Of a stretch of DNA of 39,520 nt, positions 9,051-17,736 are shown one piece after another. The DNA is from Methanobacteriota archaeon (GTDB lineage Archaea > Thermoplasmatota > Poseidoniia > Poseidoniales > Thalassarchaeaceae), in contig PANM01000038.1 of the NCBI GenBank assembly GCA_002708385.1, positions 1 through 39,520 of the forward strand, read 5' to 3'. The position numbers and the translations under genes are program-made. The stretch's first letter is position 1; each line of letters begins with the position of its first letter. The notes under the pieces are model-generated. The model was not told the origin of the DNA. It did not search any database and saw nothing but the letters and a program-made list of their open reading frames with translations.

Positions 9051-10151
9051 TCAGAAATCCCCTGCTAGAATGGTGTTGTTGTCGTGAAGAAGCCCGTCCG
9101 CTAACAACTGTTCCACAAGTAAAACTGAGTAACCAGCTGCACCACGAATTGTGTTATCCGCCATTGTTGAATATCTCAGACTTGAGCCTTCCACCTCTAC
9201 CTCACCTACTGCTACTGACATTGCCGCCTTCAGATCTTGCCCGGGGTGATCGGCGACCTCTACACCAATCCAACGATGATCATCATGCAATTCTCCATCA
9301 ACGAAGACAATCGGCCTACTGGGTGCCGATGGAAGGTTCAATTCCTGACCGCGTGCAGTAGACTTTTGCCAAGAATGAATAACTTGGTGTGCACTGATTG
9401 AATCTTCGAACTCAACTTCTATTCTAGCATAATGCCCATGGTCTCGAGTTACTCTTTTACATTTTGCGTCAATGTGGAAGTCCGAGGATAGAATCTTGGT
9501 TAATTCGTTTATGACAGATTCGGCCTCTCCAGGAATTTCACTGCTAATTACTTCCCCAGAATGGGCCTTCGCAAGTAATTTTCTTCCACCACCTGAAAGT
9601 GCTTGTTCAGTGGATATTCTGACTGAGGAAATACTAGAAATTTTCATCAGTGGAGCTAGTGTAATTGCTATGGGAGCAACTGTACAATTACTGCATGAAA
9701 TGAGTCTGCCATCAGCAGTATCAAATTGCTTTTCTAGTAATTTTAAATCCCTAAAATTTACTTCAGGAACAATCAAGGGAATATCTGGTGATAATCTATG
9801 GATCTGGGCGTGAGACACTACCAGAAAACCTGCAGCAGCCAAATTTCGCTCTACCCTTTCGGCCGGTTCATCGGGAAGTGCTGAGAAAATAATTCTAACA
9901 CCTAAACTTCTAAAATCCTCTATCAATAAAGGAAGTTCCTCCAATCCACCAATTGTTAGCCCTGATAGGGGAGGTCTTGCTTCGTCTAGGCTCCATAAGC
10001 AATCATCGTGAGAGGTTCCCGCGGTTTCTGGAGAGCCGACTACTGCCACCGGCTCGAGCCAAGGATGAAGCTGAAGCCTCTGAAAGAACCGTTGGGCAAC
10101 TATTCCTGTTGCGCCGAGAATAGCGCAGCGAACCTTCCCGTAGGAATCCAT
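9051..10151 (-). CDS. asd: Aspartate-semialdehyde dehydrogenase
   Basis: Reduces aspartyl phosphate to aspartate semialdehyde with NADPH, the branch point to lysine, threonine and methionine. The 366-residue protein has the nucleotide-binding GATGIVAQRF (about 13-22), the catalytic cysteine C156 in SCSNCTVAP, and the later active-site His in RDHGHYARIEVEF (H240). The fit is to the archaeal/fungal type of the family. It is transcribed divergently from rmuC across a 114 bp gap. A TATA-like TATTTA on the minus strand is centred about 30 nt upstream of the ATG, which suggests a leaderless mRNA. No other pathway gene lies adjacent. Confidence 0.93.
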   Translation of the reverse strand: MDSYGKVRCAILGATGIVAQRFFQRLQLHPWLEPVAVVGSPETAGTSHDDCLWSLDEARPPLSGLTIGGLEELPLLIEDFRSLGVRIIFSALPDEPAERVERNLAAAGFLVVSHAQIHRLSPDIPLIVPEVNFRDLKLLEKQFDTADGRLISCSNCTVAPIAITLAPLMKISSISSVRISTEQALSGGGRKLLAKAHSGEVISSEIPGEAESVINELTKILSSDFHIDAKCKRVTRDHGHYARIEVEFEDSISAHQVIHSWQKSTARGQELNLPSAPSRPIVFVDGELHDDHRWIGVEVADHPGQDLKAAMSVAVGEVEVEGSSLRYSTMADNTIRGAAGYSVLLVEQLLADGLLHDNNTILAGDF

Positions 10152-10178
10152 TAGTCACGCCTATCGAACAGGCCCCCC

Positions 10179-10184
10179 TAAATA
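10179..10184 (-). promoter_or_regulatory. TATA-like element for asd
   Basis: On the minus strand this reads TATTTA, centred about 30 nt upstream of the asd ATG at 10151. At the usual archaeal TATA-to-start-site distance of about 25-27 nt, transcription would begin at or within a few bases of the ATG, giving a leaderless transcript. Confidence 0.5.
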
Positions 10185-10234
10185 GTACTGTTTCGAATTC
10201 TTAGAGGAATAAATTAGGATATTTGCAATGATTG

Positions 10235-10242
10235 TTTAAATA
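10235..10242 (+). promoter_or_regulatory. TATA box for rmuC
   Basis: TTTAAATA is centred about 27 nt upstream of the ATG at 10266. That is the archaeal TATA-to-initiation distance, so the mRNA probably starts at the ATG and is leaderless. No Shine-Dalgarno-like sequence is seen before the ATG, which agrees. Confidence 0.65.
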
Positions 10243-10265
10243 CCCTCGAGTTTTAGTTATATGAC

Positions 10266-11528
10266 ATGCTATTGGAAATCACGTATCTTGTCGGCGGACT
10301 TGTTTTGGGAGTCGTCATTGGATGGTTGTTATCCAAACAGAAAATGAATGCTGAATTTTTTGGAATGAAATCCGCTCTAGCACAGGCTGAAGCCTCTGTA
10401 AACGTGATGTCTGAAGAACATACTAAATCGATGGAATTACTTAGAGCCGAGATGAGGAATTTTGCCACCGAGGCAAATGAAAAAGCATCCGTAAATCTTC
10501 TACAACTTGCCGGTGAAAGGTTTGATGCGCAAAAAATTGAGACCGAAAAGGAGCATGATGCTCGGCGAAAGGAGGTTTCAGACTTAGTGACTCCAATCAA
10601 GGAAAGCCTAGAGAAACTGCAAGTATCAACAGATAAGATGGAGAAAGAACGCGAGGGTGCTTATCAGGGATTGAAGCGGACCGTAGAAGGACTAAGCAGA
10701 CAAACTACTGATTTGCGAGATACCAACGTCAAACTCTCAACTGCACTAAGAGGCTCTAGCAAATCTAGAGGAGACTGGGGGCAAATTTCACTCAGAAATG
10801 TTGCAGAGTCGGCTGGAATGACTGAACATTGTGATTTTGATGTTGAGGTCACTTTAGCTTCTGGCGCAGGCGGTGGTCGAGTTGATATGGTCGCTAAAAT
10901 TCCAGATGGCGGAAACATTCCGATTGACGCTAAGGTGCCTTTAGCAGCATATTGGGATGGCCTCGACCTCGAAGACCCCGATGCAAGGAAAAAGAAAATG
11001 CAGGAGCATGCAAAATCTCTGAAAGTTCACATCGACGCTCTTGTAAAGAGAGATTACCCTAGTTTAATGGGTGGTTCTGATTTCACAGTCATGTACATTC
11101 CCGCACCCCCAATACTAGCAGCAGCATTCGAAATCGACCCTACTCTGCAAGAATATGCTTTCAGGAAAAATATCCTAATTACAACTCCTGTAGAATTACT
11201 CGGATTGTTACGAACAGTTAGCGTATATTGGCAACAACAATCGATGGCTGAGAATGCGCAAGAAATTCAGCAGGCTGCTCGAGAATTATACGAGCGCTCG
11301 GCGAAATTCGGGGAAGACTTAGCAAAGATTGGACGCGGGCTAAATACCGCAACCAATGCCTACAATTCAGCCGTTGGCTCATACGATCGACGAGTTATTC
11401 CTGCCGGCCGTCGACTTGAAACTCTCCGAGTTGCCGACAACACTGCAAGAAAACTGGAGGCTATTGAGACAGTTGATGGGGCTGCTCGAATTCCAGAGAA
11501 CACAGGTGGCATAGAAGAGGAGGAATGA
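10266..11528 (+). CDS. rmuC: RmuC-family protein
   Basis: RmuC proteins are membrane-tethered coiled-coil proteins with a nuclease-like core; in bacteria they limit recombination between inverted repeats. The 420-residue protein has an N-terminal membrane anchor (about residues 3-20, LEITYLVGGLVLGVVIGWLL), a long charged coiled coil (about 30-170), and the RmuC core (about 170-390) with GGRVDMVAKIPDGG, PIDAKVPLAAY and the late segment VGSYDRRVIPAGRRLE. Length and layout are normal for the family. The M23 peptidase follows after 25 bp on the same strand. The biochemical activity is not proven for archaeal members. Confidence 0.92.
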   Translation: MLLEITYLVGGLVLGVVIGWLLSKQKMNAEFFGMKSALAQAEASVNVMSEEHTKSMELLRAEMRNFATEANEKASVNLLQLAGERFDAQKIETEKEHDARRKEVSDLVTPIKESLEKLQVSTDKMEKEREGAYQGLKRTVEGLSRQTTDLRDTNVKLSTALRGSSKSRGDWGQISLRNVAESAGMTEHCDFDVEVTLASGAGGGRVDMVAKIPDGGNIPIDAKVPLAAYWDGLDLEDPDARKKKMQEHAKSLKVHIDALVKRDYPSLMGGSDFTVMYIPAPPILAAAFEIDPTLQEYAFRKNILITTPVELLGLLRTVSVYWQQQSMAENAQEIQQAARELYERSAKFGEDLAKIGRGLNTATNAYNSAVGSYDRRVIPAGRRLETLRVADNTARKLEAIETVDGAARIPENTGGIEEEE

Positions 11529-11535
11529 TGTCCTA

Positions 11536-11553
11536 GGTCTGCACCGGCAGACC
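11536..11553 (+). promoter_or_regulatory. Inverted repeat ending directly at the M23 peptidase start codon
   Basis: GGTCTGC and its exact complement GCAGACC are separated by ACCG, and the next base is the A of the ATG at 11554. No TATA element lies at a suitable distance upstream, where the rmuC coding end sits. In the rmuC-M23 transcript the repeat would form a 7 bp hairpin against the start codon, a position that could control initiation. The subtilase gene has an analogous 18 bp repeat. Confidence 0.6.
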
Positions 11554-12135
11554 ATGATTGACTGGGGCTCTCACGATTTCCATCCAGTTGTCGAAATGCC
11601 AGAAGATTACACTGTCCTCGATTTATCGGGAGGAACTTGGACCCCTCCTAAAACCGATTATAGTGTTGGGAAGTACGATGAATTGAGGCCTGGATTATAT
11701 TCGACTGAACTATTTTCAGGAGAACGCTTTCTACACATTGGGATAGATATTGGAGCACCAGCCGGAACTCCTTGTATGGCATTCGCAGAGGGTGAGATTT
11801 CTCATTTTGGATACAATGCAGCCGACGGAGACTATGGTCACGTCGTGGTTACTAAACATATTCTAGACGGAATTCCAATCTGGGCTCTTTACGGCCACCT
11901 TGATTCTGCTTCAATAGAAGGAAAATCAGTAGGCCAGAAAGTGAATGCTGGTGATGTAATTTGCTGGATGGGAGCCCCTCATGAAAATGGTGGTTGGGAG
12001 CCTCACCTACACTTTCAATTGTCATATCAAGAGCCAGAAACCCATGATATGCCAGGAGTTGTAGCGCCTGGTGATCGAGAAGAGGCTTTGCAAATTTACC
12101 CCGACCCCAGATTGATTCTAGGTGACCTCTACTAA
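11554..12135 (+). CDS. M23-family (LytM/NlpD-type) metallopeptidase
   Basis: A 193-residue protein with the zinc site of M23 endopeptidases: H61 and D65 in HIGIDIG, H115 in YGHL, and H151/H153 in HLHF. Bacterial M23 enzymes cut peptide cross-links in murein, but the inferred archaeal host should have none, so the substrate is open. No signal peptide or membrane span is visible, which suggests a cytoplasmic protein or one exported by another route. An N-terminal extension of about 55 residues precedes the catalytic fold. The start follows an inverted repeat. The end overlaps the convergent PGI/PMI gene by 4 bp. Confidence 0.87.
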   Translation: MIDWGSHDFHPVVEMPEDYTVLDLSGGTWTPPKTDYSVGKYDELRPGLYSTELFSGERFLHIGIDIGAPAGTPCMAFAEGEISHFGYNAADGDYGHVVVTKHILDGIPIWALYGHLDSASIEGKSVGQKVNAGDVICWMGAPHENGGWEPHLHFQLSYQEPETHDMPGVVAPGDREEALQIYPDPRLILGDLY

Positions 12136-13169
12136 ACTGTGGAAAGATATGTTTTGAGGCCATCAATTGCAGTCATTTCAGATGGGTCAATACCATTCAT
12201 AACTGCCAATGCGATACTTACCCAATCAGTTATGTGTGCTGCAAAAAGAAGACTCTCAAGCAGGCTTTCACCCTCGCAATCAAGTAACCAAGAATCACCT
12301 GGTTGCAGATTTTCCATCATCCATTTCAGTCGCGCGCGTACGCGTGCGTGAGTATGTGGGCTTGCGAGGTATAGCAAGGCTTGAGATGATGAGTTTCTAT
12401 TCCAAGCCACTATCTCATTGTGATTCATTTCAGGTAATTCGACAGGACGGGAAAACATCTCCGAATTCTCATTAATCTGATTGGTAAATCGAATACCAAC
12501 TGAAGACATTTCACTCGCCGAAACGATCGCGATTTCTTTGTCTGAGAATTTTGATGCCATACTAGATACTCTACCATCGCCACCGAGTAAATCTGCAGAT
12601 TCAGAAATTTTCGCAAGGCGGCCAATCATTTGGTTAATTCGTTCATCGGAAGGTCTCGGAAGAATACCTAGAGCCCAACAAATCGATAGTTGGCTGCCAA
12701 AAATATGTCCGAATGCTGATCTTGGCATTTGCCCACTTGGAACCGTTATACAAATCGATTCTTCACTTTCAGAAAGCATCTCTTCTAGATTACCACCTGA
12801 GCAAATGCCTATCACAACCCCTCCTTCTTCCAGAGCTTTACTGACACCATCCAAAGTCTCCTCTGTATTGCCTGAGTATGAGGTCGCTAAAACTAGCCAA
12901 TCGGGTCCCCACCAAGACGGTAGACCGTAGTTATTCCAAACTACAAATGGCAGACCTCCTGAATCATCGGCTAAGGCGGACAGAAACATGCCTCCTGCCC
13001 CAGAGCCGCCCATTCCTAGGCAGACGACTCCACTCCAATCCATGTCTGCTTCGATTTCTATCTCGGCAGATATTGCTGCATTTAGGTCATCGACAAATTT
13101 TCTGGTAAATCCGGCCATATCCGATTTATCGTATTCGGCAAGAAGTGATTCAAAATCCAAGATACTCAC
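12132..13169 (-). CDS. Bifunctional phosphoglucose/phosphomannose isomerase
   Basis: Interconverts glucose-6-P and fructose-6-P, and mannose-6-P and fructose-6-P. The 345-residue protein has two SIS-type halves: an N-terminal phosphosugar site (CLGMGGSGAGG, then TSYSGNTEET), an active-site segment MPRSAFGH, and the late PEMNHNEIVAW and KTYLS motifs. These match the crenarchaeal/euryarchaeal bifunctional PGI/PMI rather than classical PGI. The start is GTG and overlaps the NMD3 stop as GTGA, so the two are translationally coupled. The gene contains a 20 bp perfectly alternating purine-pyrimidine tract at 12331-12350. Confidence 0.92.
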   Translation of the reverse strand: MSILDFESLLAEYDKSDMAGFTRKFVDDLNAAISAEIEIEADMDWSGVVCLGMGGSGAGGMFLSALADDSGGLPFVVWNNYGLPSWWGPDWLVLATSYSGNTEETLDGVSKALEEGGVVIGICSGGNLEEMLSESEESICITVPSGQMPRSAFGHIFGSQLSICWALGILPRPSDERINQMIGRLAKISESADLLGGDGRVSSMASKFSDKEIAIVSASEMSSVGIRFTNQINENSEMFSRPVELPEMNHNEIVAWNRNSSSQALLYLASPHTHARVRARLKWMMENLQPGDSWLLDCEGESLLESLLFAAHITDWVSIALAVMNGIDPSEMTAIDGLKTYLSTV

Positions 13170-14218
13170 CCCTCTCCCCTATGTCCTGGTAAAGCCAACC
13201 ATGAGTCGTCTATGAAAGCAATTCGTAGATTTGACAAGGACGAATCATAATCGTACGGTAAAGCGACTGTCACAACTCGGTAGTCATTGGGGTCCATGAC
13301 TTCAGCTCCTGAACTATCTCTGTTCAGAATATCGACGATGAATTGGTCGTCGGATATGCTAACTACAGTAGCCTTCTCCATATCTCTCCAAGTCACCCCT
13401 GTTCGTTCATTTCGATCCAATCTTCTGATTTTTGGACCATCCTTCTGCCAAGCTGAAACTAACCAGTATTCCCTTTTTAGACGGATTACATCTCCGAGTC
13501 CATAAGCCGGTTTTCTGTAGGAAAGAGTCAGTCTTGTCACTTCAGAACCCTCTCTCATACCAACCAAAGTTGAGGTCTCTTTTGTCGTCCCTCCAAACCT
13601 TCGAACAAGCTTTCGAGCCCAAGTTCTTGCAAGGGCTTTCGACCCGAGTTGCAGATCCCAACCTCCTGTGACTGGACCTTCTTTAGTTACGAAAAACATT
13701 GGGTCTGATTCTAATTCATCGAGTAACTCGTCCAAGGTTCCTCTAAGATCCTTTAATTCCTCCTCAGATAATCTACGCCCTGCACTCCTTAGTTGCATTG
13801 TTGCCTCAAAATACGCACCTGCTTTTCTCGTGCATGAAGGACAAACTGCGTTACTTGTTTGCAATAGTACTTCATGCTGATCTTCAAATTTGTATCCTTC
13901 TAATTCACCTTGAACATTAACGTGAAGCCTTGCAGCCCTCTCATCTATCGGCTGATATGCCATATCAACTGTTACTGCTGTGGCTCCTTCTGTAACTCCA
14001 AGGTTTTCTCGGAGCCGTAATTCACCCAATTCTTCGTCTTCAATTCTTACCCATCGCTTCTCTACTTCGTGCATTCCACACTTTGCACAGCGATGTTGTT
14101 GAATTCGCTCCGATACCTGAGAAAAAACAGTTCTTGCCCTAAGACAATTTTCGCAAAGCCGTTCAGATGTTAGAGGCGGGGGGGAGCCACAAGCGATGCA
14201 AAACGCTGCGCCATCCAT
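13166..14218 (-). CDS. nmd3: NMD3-family ribosomal large-subunit protein
   Basis: NMD3 binds the large ribosomal subunit. In eukaryotes it is the export adaptor; in archaea it is thought to act in subunit maturation or quality control. The 350-residue protein starts with zinc-binding pairs C7/C10, C22/C25 and C44/C47, and has a further CPSC near residue 120, the paired zinc-ribbon pattern of the family. The remainder is the conserved core with beta-rich C-terminal segments. As in other archaea it lacks the eukaryotic shuttling tail. It is the first gene of a coupled pair with PGI/PMI. I saw no convincing TATA element in the 71 bp before it. Confidence 0.9.
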   Translation of the reverse strand: MDGAAFCIACGSPPPLTSERLCENCLRARTVFSQVSERIQQHRCAKCGMHEVEKRWVRIEDEELGELRLRENLGVTEGATAVTVDMAYQPIDERAARLHVNVQGELEGYKFEDQHEVLLQTSNAVCPSCTRKAGAYFEATMQLRSAGRRLSEEELKDLRGTLDELLDELESDPMFFVTKEGPVTGGWDLQLGSKALARTWARKLVRRFGGTTKETSTLVGMREGSEVTRLTLSYRKPAYGLGDVIRLKREYWLVSAWQKDGPKIRRLDRNERTGVTWRDMEKATVVSISDDQFIVDILNRDSSGAEVMDPNDYRVVTVALPYDYDSSLSNLRIAFIDDSWLALPGHRGEG

Positions 14219-14289
14219 GTTGTTCCCTCTTTATCCGGCAAGCCCACCCCGTTTGAATGGTTGGTGAGCCAGTCGAAGGCTAATTTCGA

Positions 14290-14442
14290 TTATTCTTCCT
14301 CATTCGTCTTTGATTGCTTATCGGAAAGAGAATCTAATTCTGTCTCTAAATTAGAAATTGATGTGAACAACTCGCGACTAAACCAAATTACTAGGCCAAG
14401 CATAATTGCATAGGCTATGTAGGCTTCAGCGATTCCGCTCAA
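14290..14442 (-). CDS. ccmD: CcmD-like small membrane protein
   Basis: A 50-residue protein, starting with TTG and ending TAA. It has one hydrophobic segment (about residues 5-21, AEAYIAYAIMLGLVIWF) and a charged C-terminal helix ending in acidic residues, which is the CcmD topology. CcmD stabilises the CcmABC haem exporter and helps release holo-CcmE. The TTG overlaps the CcmC stop as TTGA, repeating the CcmAB-CcmC junction. The identification rests on position, size and topology, because CcmD sequences are poorly conserved. Confidence 0.72.
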   Translation of the reverse strand: MSGIAEAYIAYAIMLGLVIWFSRELFTSISNLETELDSLSDKQSKTNEEE

Positions 14443-15179
14443 GATATCGCCTCCTGGTCTAGCTCATTCTTTCTATCAGAAACCTCAGCAGCAAGGCGAT
14501 ATCGCTTGTTAGAAAGCAATAGTAAACCCGCAAATAAAATACACATCAGTCCAAAACTGATCAATAAGAATGAGCGTACATCTGGGCTCATACCTACTGA
14601 TTCAGTTGACTCGATAACTAAAACCTCAGGATGTGTTGTTTCCCACCAAGTGGTTGCACCAGCAGTAATCGGAACCAAGGCGAACCCGAATAATCCGATT
14701 GCTGAAAGAGTGTCTCGATTTTGTTGTGTATCGGGTTGGGATTGACGAGAATATAGTAGGAACAGGGCAACCGCAGTTAGTAAGGCAAAGGAATTCAACC
14801 TCATATCACCCCAATCCCAAGGCCGATTCCATTCTGCAGAAGCCCAAATTGGGCCTGATGTAATTACTCCCAATCCGAATATTACACCAAGGTCTGACCC
14901 ACTCTGAAAGTAAACCCAAGCATCCTCACTGCGCTTGAGATACCACATCAATGAGCCATAAAAAAGAACACTGAAAGATAAGAATGAACACCAAGCGAAT
15001 GGCACGTGAAGATAGAGAATTCTGTATGCTTCTGGAGCCCCCCAACAGCCACCTTCAGTACATGGTTTCAAGCCCGGAGCAAACTCTAATCCAAGTACTG
15101 AAACAAATACAATACCTGCAAGCCCCACATATGTCAAAGCATAACCGGAATCACGAAAATTCATTTTCTCACCATTCAA
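14439..15179 (-). CDS. ccmC: CcmC-like haem handling membrane protein
   Basis: CcmC passes haem to CcmE during system I cytochrome c maturation. The protein of about 246 residues has six predicted membrane spans. It shows the tryptophan-rich haem-handling segment WNRPWDWGDMRL, a conserved histidine before it in LHVPFAW and one after it in WWETTHPEV. These match the WWD-domain layout of CcmC/CcsA proteins. The first possible start is TTG at 15179, overlapping the CcmAB stop as TTGA; an ATG at 15164 (MNFRDSGYAL) preceded by GGTGAG is an alternative. CcmE, CcmF and CcmH are not in this window. Confidence 0.9.
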   Translation of the reverse strand: MNGEKMNFRDSGYALTYVGLAGIVFVSVLGLEFAPGLKPCTEGGCWGAPEAYRILYLHVPFAWCSFLSFSVLFYGSLMWYLKRSEDAWVYFQSGSDLGVIFGLGVITSGPIWASAEWNRPWDWGDMRLNSFALLTAVALFLLYSRQSQPDTQQNRDTLSAIGLFGFALVPITAGATTWWETTHPEVLVIESTESVGMSPDVRSFLLISFGLMCILFAGLLLLSNKRYRLAAEVSDRKNELDQEAIS

Positions 15180-16618
15180 TCTTCAGGGATTATGACTGCC
15201 ATTGCCCACAAAAATAACACTGTTAACCATGCTATGGCTATGTCTGCAAATGGTTCACCTAGAGCCAATTTAAAACTCATACCATTACTCATTATCGAAG
15301 TCAGAGCACTAGTCATTTGCAGGAACGGCCAGATTAAGACTAGTTGCAATAAACTTCCCGCTACCGCGCCAGATCTAGTAAGATCGGATACCATCAGATG
15401 CAAAGCCGAAGCGGCCACACTCAAGTCGATGAGTACGAATGCGAATAGCCACAGCCAGAGTAAAACATCAGAATTCATCGTTGAATTGATATCGCCCGCA
15501 ATAACATACCAAGAAATATAAATTATCGGTAATGGTAGAACCAGAGAGACACCCATTATGGAAAACCAACCTCTTGAGCGGGCACCGGTCATAGCCCGCC
15601 ACCAATCGCCCGCTCTCTCTTCAGAGAGTCGTTTGACAATGGCGGGAGTTACGATAGCTGTGATGAAGGCTGGAGTCAGAGTTAGGGCGGCCAATAAATC
15701 GTAATTTTCAGTACTTCGGATGATATCAGTAGACAGTGTATAGGCTAGCAATAAGGCGACCAGTGCTGGAACTCCACGTCCAATAGTATCAATTGGATTA
15801 CGTCTCTCTAGCCTCGAAGCCCAAGCAGCTAATTCTGTGTGCGATTCAGCGGAGCAGGGCTCTGGGAGATTGGCATGTTCTAAGTTCGATTGCTGTATTT
15901 TGCTTGTCAATTCTGATGACTCACCTATAGTGACAATTCTGTCGCAAGCGGTAATGACTTCAGGGTCGTGAGTCGCAACTAGAATTCCATGACCACGCTC
16001 TGCTAGTGCTCTTAACCACCCTAACAACAATTCTCTGGATGATTGGTCGAGCCCCTCCGATGGCTCATCGAGAATGACGACTGATGGTTCAGAATTCAGA
16101 GCAACTGGAACAAGGGCGGATAGAACCGTAACTCTTCTCCGCAGACCCCCGGAGAGTTTGCAAATTCTATCCTCTGCTCGATGCACAAGACCCCATTCTG
16201 AGAGGATTTGGCGCAATGCTTGTGAATTATCTGCTCGTCCTGCGACGCGACAAGCACCACGAATTCTTTCGAACACTGTTTCGTCACCAGACATTCCTTC
16301 AGTTTGCAAACATAGTCCGAAACCAGAGATATCTCCTCTCTGACCTTCAGAGTCTCTGATGGTAGTTTCGATGCCCCTGTCATTTCTGAGTACTTGGCCC
16401 TGAGACATAGGGTGCAATCCTGCAAGAGATTCTAACAAAGTGGACTTACCTGATCCGTTTACTCCTAGCAAACCAACGACTTCCCCCCCTGAGAGTGAAA
16501 AGTCAACACCTCGAAGCACCTTACGGGTGCCTCTGTCCACAACCAACCCACGGGCTGAGAGCAAAGTTCGCGTACTCACGATATCCCCCACTAGCAGCCT
16601 GCGTTTGAGTAGTTCCAT
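15176..16618 (-). CDS. ccmAB: Fused CcmA-CcmB haem exporter (ABC ATPase plus permease)
   Basis: CcmA (ATPase) and CcmB (permease) normally form separate subunits of the haem-handling ABC transporter. Here one 480-residue protein holds both. The N-terminal ATPase has Walker A GVNGSGKST (about 52-60), signature LSGGLRRRV, Walker B VVILDEP and switch His in ATHDPE. After a linker at about 240-270 comes a CcmB-like domain with six hydrophobic spans. The ATG at 16618 gives a 17-residue leader before the ABC domain. GTG codons at 16591 or 16579 (then STRTLLSARGL) may be the true start, because a TATA-like CTATATG lies only about 15 nt above 16618. The gene is coupled to ccmC and ccmD. Confidence 0.9.
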   Translation of the reverse strand: MELLKRRLLVGDIVSTRTLLSARGLVVDRGTRKVLRGVDFSLSGGEVVGLLGVNGSGKSTLLESLAGLHPMSQGQVLRNDRGIETTIRDSEGQRGDISGFGLCLQTEGMSGDETVFERIRGACRVAGRADNSQALRQILSEWGLVHRAEDRICKLSGGLRRRVTVLSALVPVALNSEPSVVILDEPSEGLDQSSRELLLGWLRALAERGHGILVATHDPEVITACDRIVTIGESSELTSKIQQSNLEHANLPEPCSAESHTELAAWASRLERRNPIDTIGRGVPALVALLLAYTLSTDIIRSTENYDLLAALTLTPAFITAIVTPAIVKRLSEERAGDWWRAMTGARSRGWFSIMGVSLVLPLPIIYISWYVIAGDINSTMNSDVLLWLWLFAFVLIDLSVAASALHLMVSDLTRSGAVAGSLLQLVLIWPFLQMTSALTSIMSNGMSFKLALGEPFADIAIAWLTVLFLWAMAVIIPED

Positions 16619-16726
16619 CGAAGTCCCTATGCATATAGAGCCTCTGTCGAGGCCTGAGGGAGAGGACTGGCTACTGCTGACTATGAGCTTGTTTGGTCTG
16701 ATCTAACCGGTTCTGATTGGGCCGCA

Positions 16727-17704
16727 TTGGGGCTGTTTCTAGTAATCGCCATAACTCCATATATCGTGGCTTGGAAACAAGAAACCAGTATAGCCCTAGC
16801 CACAGTTTTATCATTATTATCAGTAACCTTCTATCAAATGATTATCGACATGGGTTTCCTTGATTTCACACCTATTGCCTTCCTTTCAATTATCCCGAAG
16901 ATTGCAGATCATCCCGACCAAATCCATCGCTTCATTACATCCGCTTGGCTTCATGCAAATTGGATACACGTTCTTGGAAATATATTGGTGATTGCTTTAG
17001 CAGGTGTTCCTCTGGAGCAAAGAATGGGGAAACTACGCTGGATATTGGTGTACTTCCTTGGCCTAATTGGGGGCAACCTAGCATGGGTGTTAACCCATCC
17101 TGATTCAATAAGCCCTGCACTTGGTGCGAGTGGGGCCGCTTTCGGCATTCTTGGTGCTTACATGGCATGCTGGCCAAACGATAGAATCGAATTCCCACTA
17201 CTGTTTTTCATTCGTGCCTGGCCGGTTTGGGGAATTGTAGCTTTCAGACTAGGTATTGAAGTCTGGAATATGTATCAAATCGAAGCGGGTCAATCAGTAA
17301 CAAATGTAGCGCACATGGCCCATCTCGGAGGCTTCATGCTAGCTTGGATTTTAGCAAGGCCAATCGCAAGAGGTGCTCCATCCGAATTGGATGATTCTAG
17401 TGATATTTCCATTGCTGGTTCGGCTGCCTCCAAGGCGGCAAGAGATGCGGCCACTGCGAAGATGGGGAGTCTCGAATCGGACCCTTGGTCGGAAGCGAGG
17501 GTTGGCTTGAAAGAGGAGGCCGCTAGAATACTAAAGAGACTTAGAGATGAGGGAGACGAACTTGAAACTCGAAGAGCATGGTTAGAGGAACTTGCAGAAC
17601 AGGTAATCTGCCCTGTTTGTGATGGAGAGGTTCATGCTGTAATTTCCGGACAGAATTGTACCCTAAAATGCTCCCATTCGAAAAATCACATTAACTGGCC
17701 ATGA
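16727..17704 (+). CDS. Rhomboid-family intramembrane serine protease with C-terminal cysteine motif
   Basis: Rhomboids cut transmembrane substrates within the membrane. The 325-residue protein has the catalytic serine S135 in GASGAAFG and the catalytic histidine H199 in MAHLGGF, with the HxNxxHxxGN-type loop HANWIHVLGN. After the membrane core come an Ala-rich linker, a charged coiled segment and a terminal cysteine cluster (CPVCDG...C...CSHSKNHINW), probably a zinc finger in the cytoplasm. The start is uncertain: TTG at 16727 begins inside the first membrane span. The frame is open back to 16658 but offers only a CTG (16667). The membrane-anchored subtilase follows 69 bp downstream and is a possible substrate (inference). 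Confidence 0.88.
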   Translation: MGLFLVIAITPYIVAWKQETSIALATVLSLLSVTFYQMIIDMGFLDFTPIAFLSIIPKIADHPDQIHRFITSAWLHANWIHVLGNILVIALAGVPLEQRMGKLRWILVYFLGLIGGNLAWVLTHPDSISPALGASGAAFGILGAYMACWPNDRIEFPLLFFIRAWPVWGIVAFRLGIEVWNMYQIEAGQSVTNVAHMAHLGGFMLAWILARPIARGAPSELDDSSDISIAGSAASKAARDAATAKMGSLESDPWSEARVGLKEEAARILKRLRDEGDELETRRAWLEELAEQVICPVCDGEVHAVISGQNCTLKCSHSKNHINWP

Positions 17705-17736
17705 GGGCGCATAAGTTGCACCTTTACGGGTTCGTC

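Noticed and set aside
12481-12930. 149-codon plus-strand frame opposite PGI/PMI
   Set aside because: Ser/Pro-rich shadow with no recognisable motif or promoter.
16658-16726. N-terminal extension of the rhomboid from a CTG
   Set aside because: The frame is open, but CTG starts are rare and no SD or TATA element supports it; kept only as a note.
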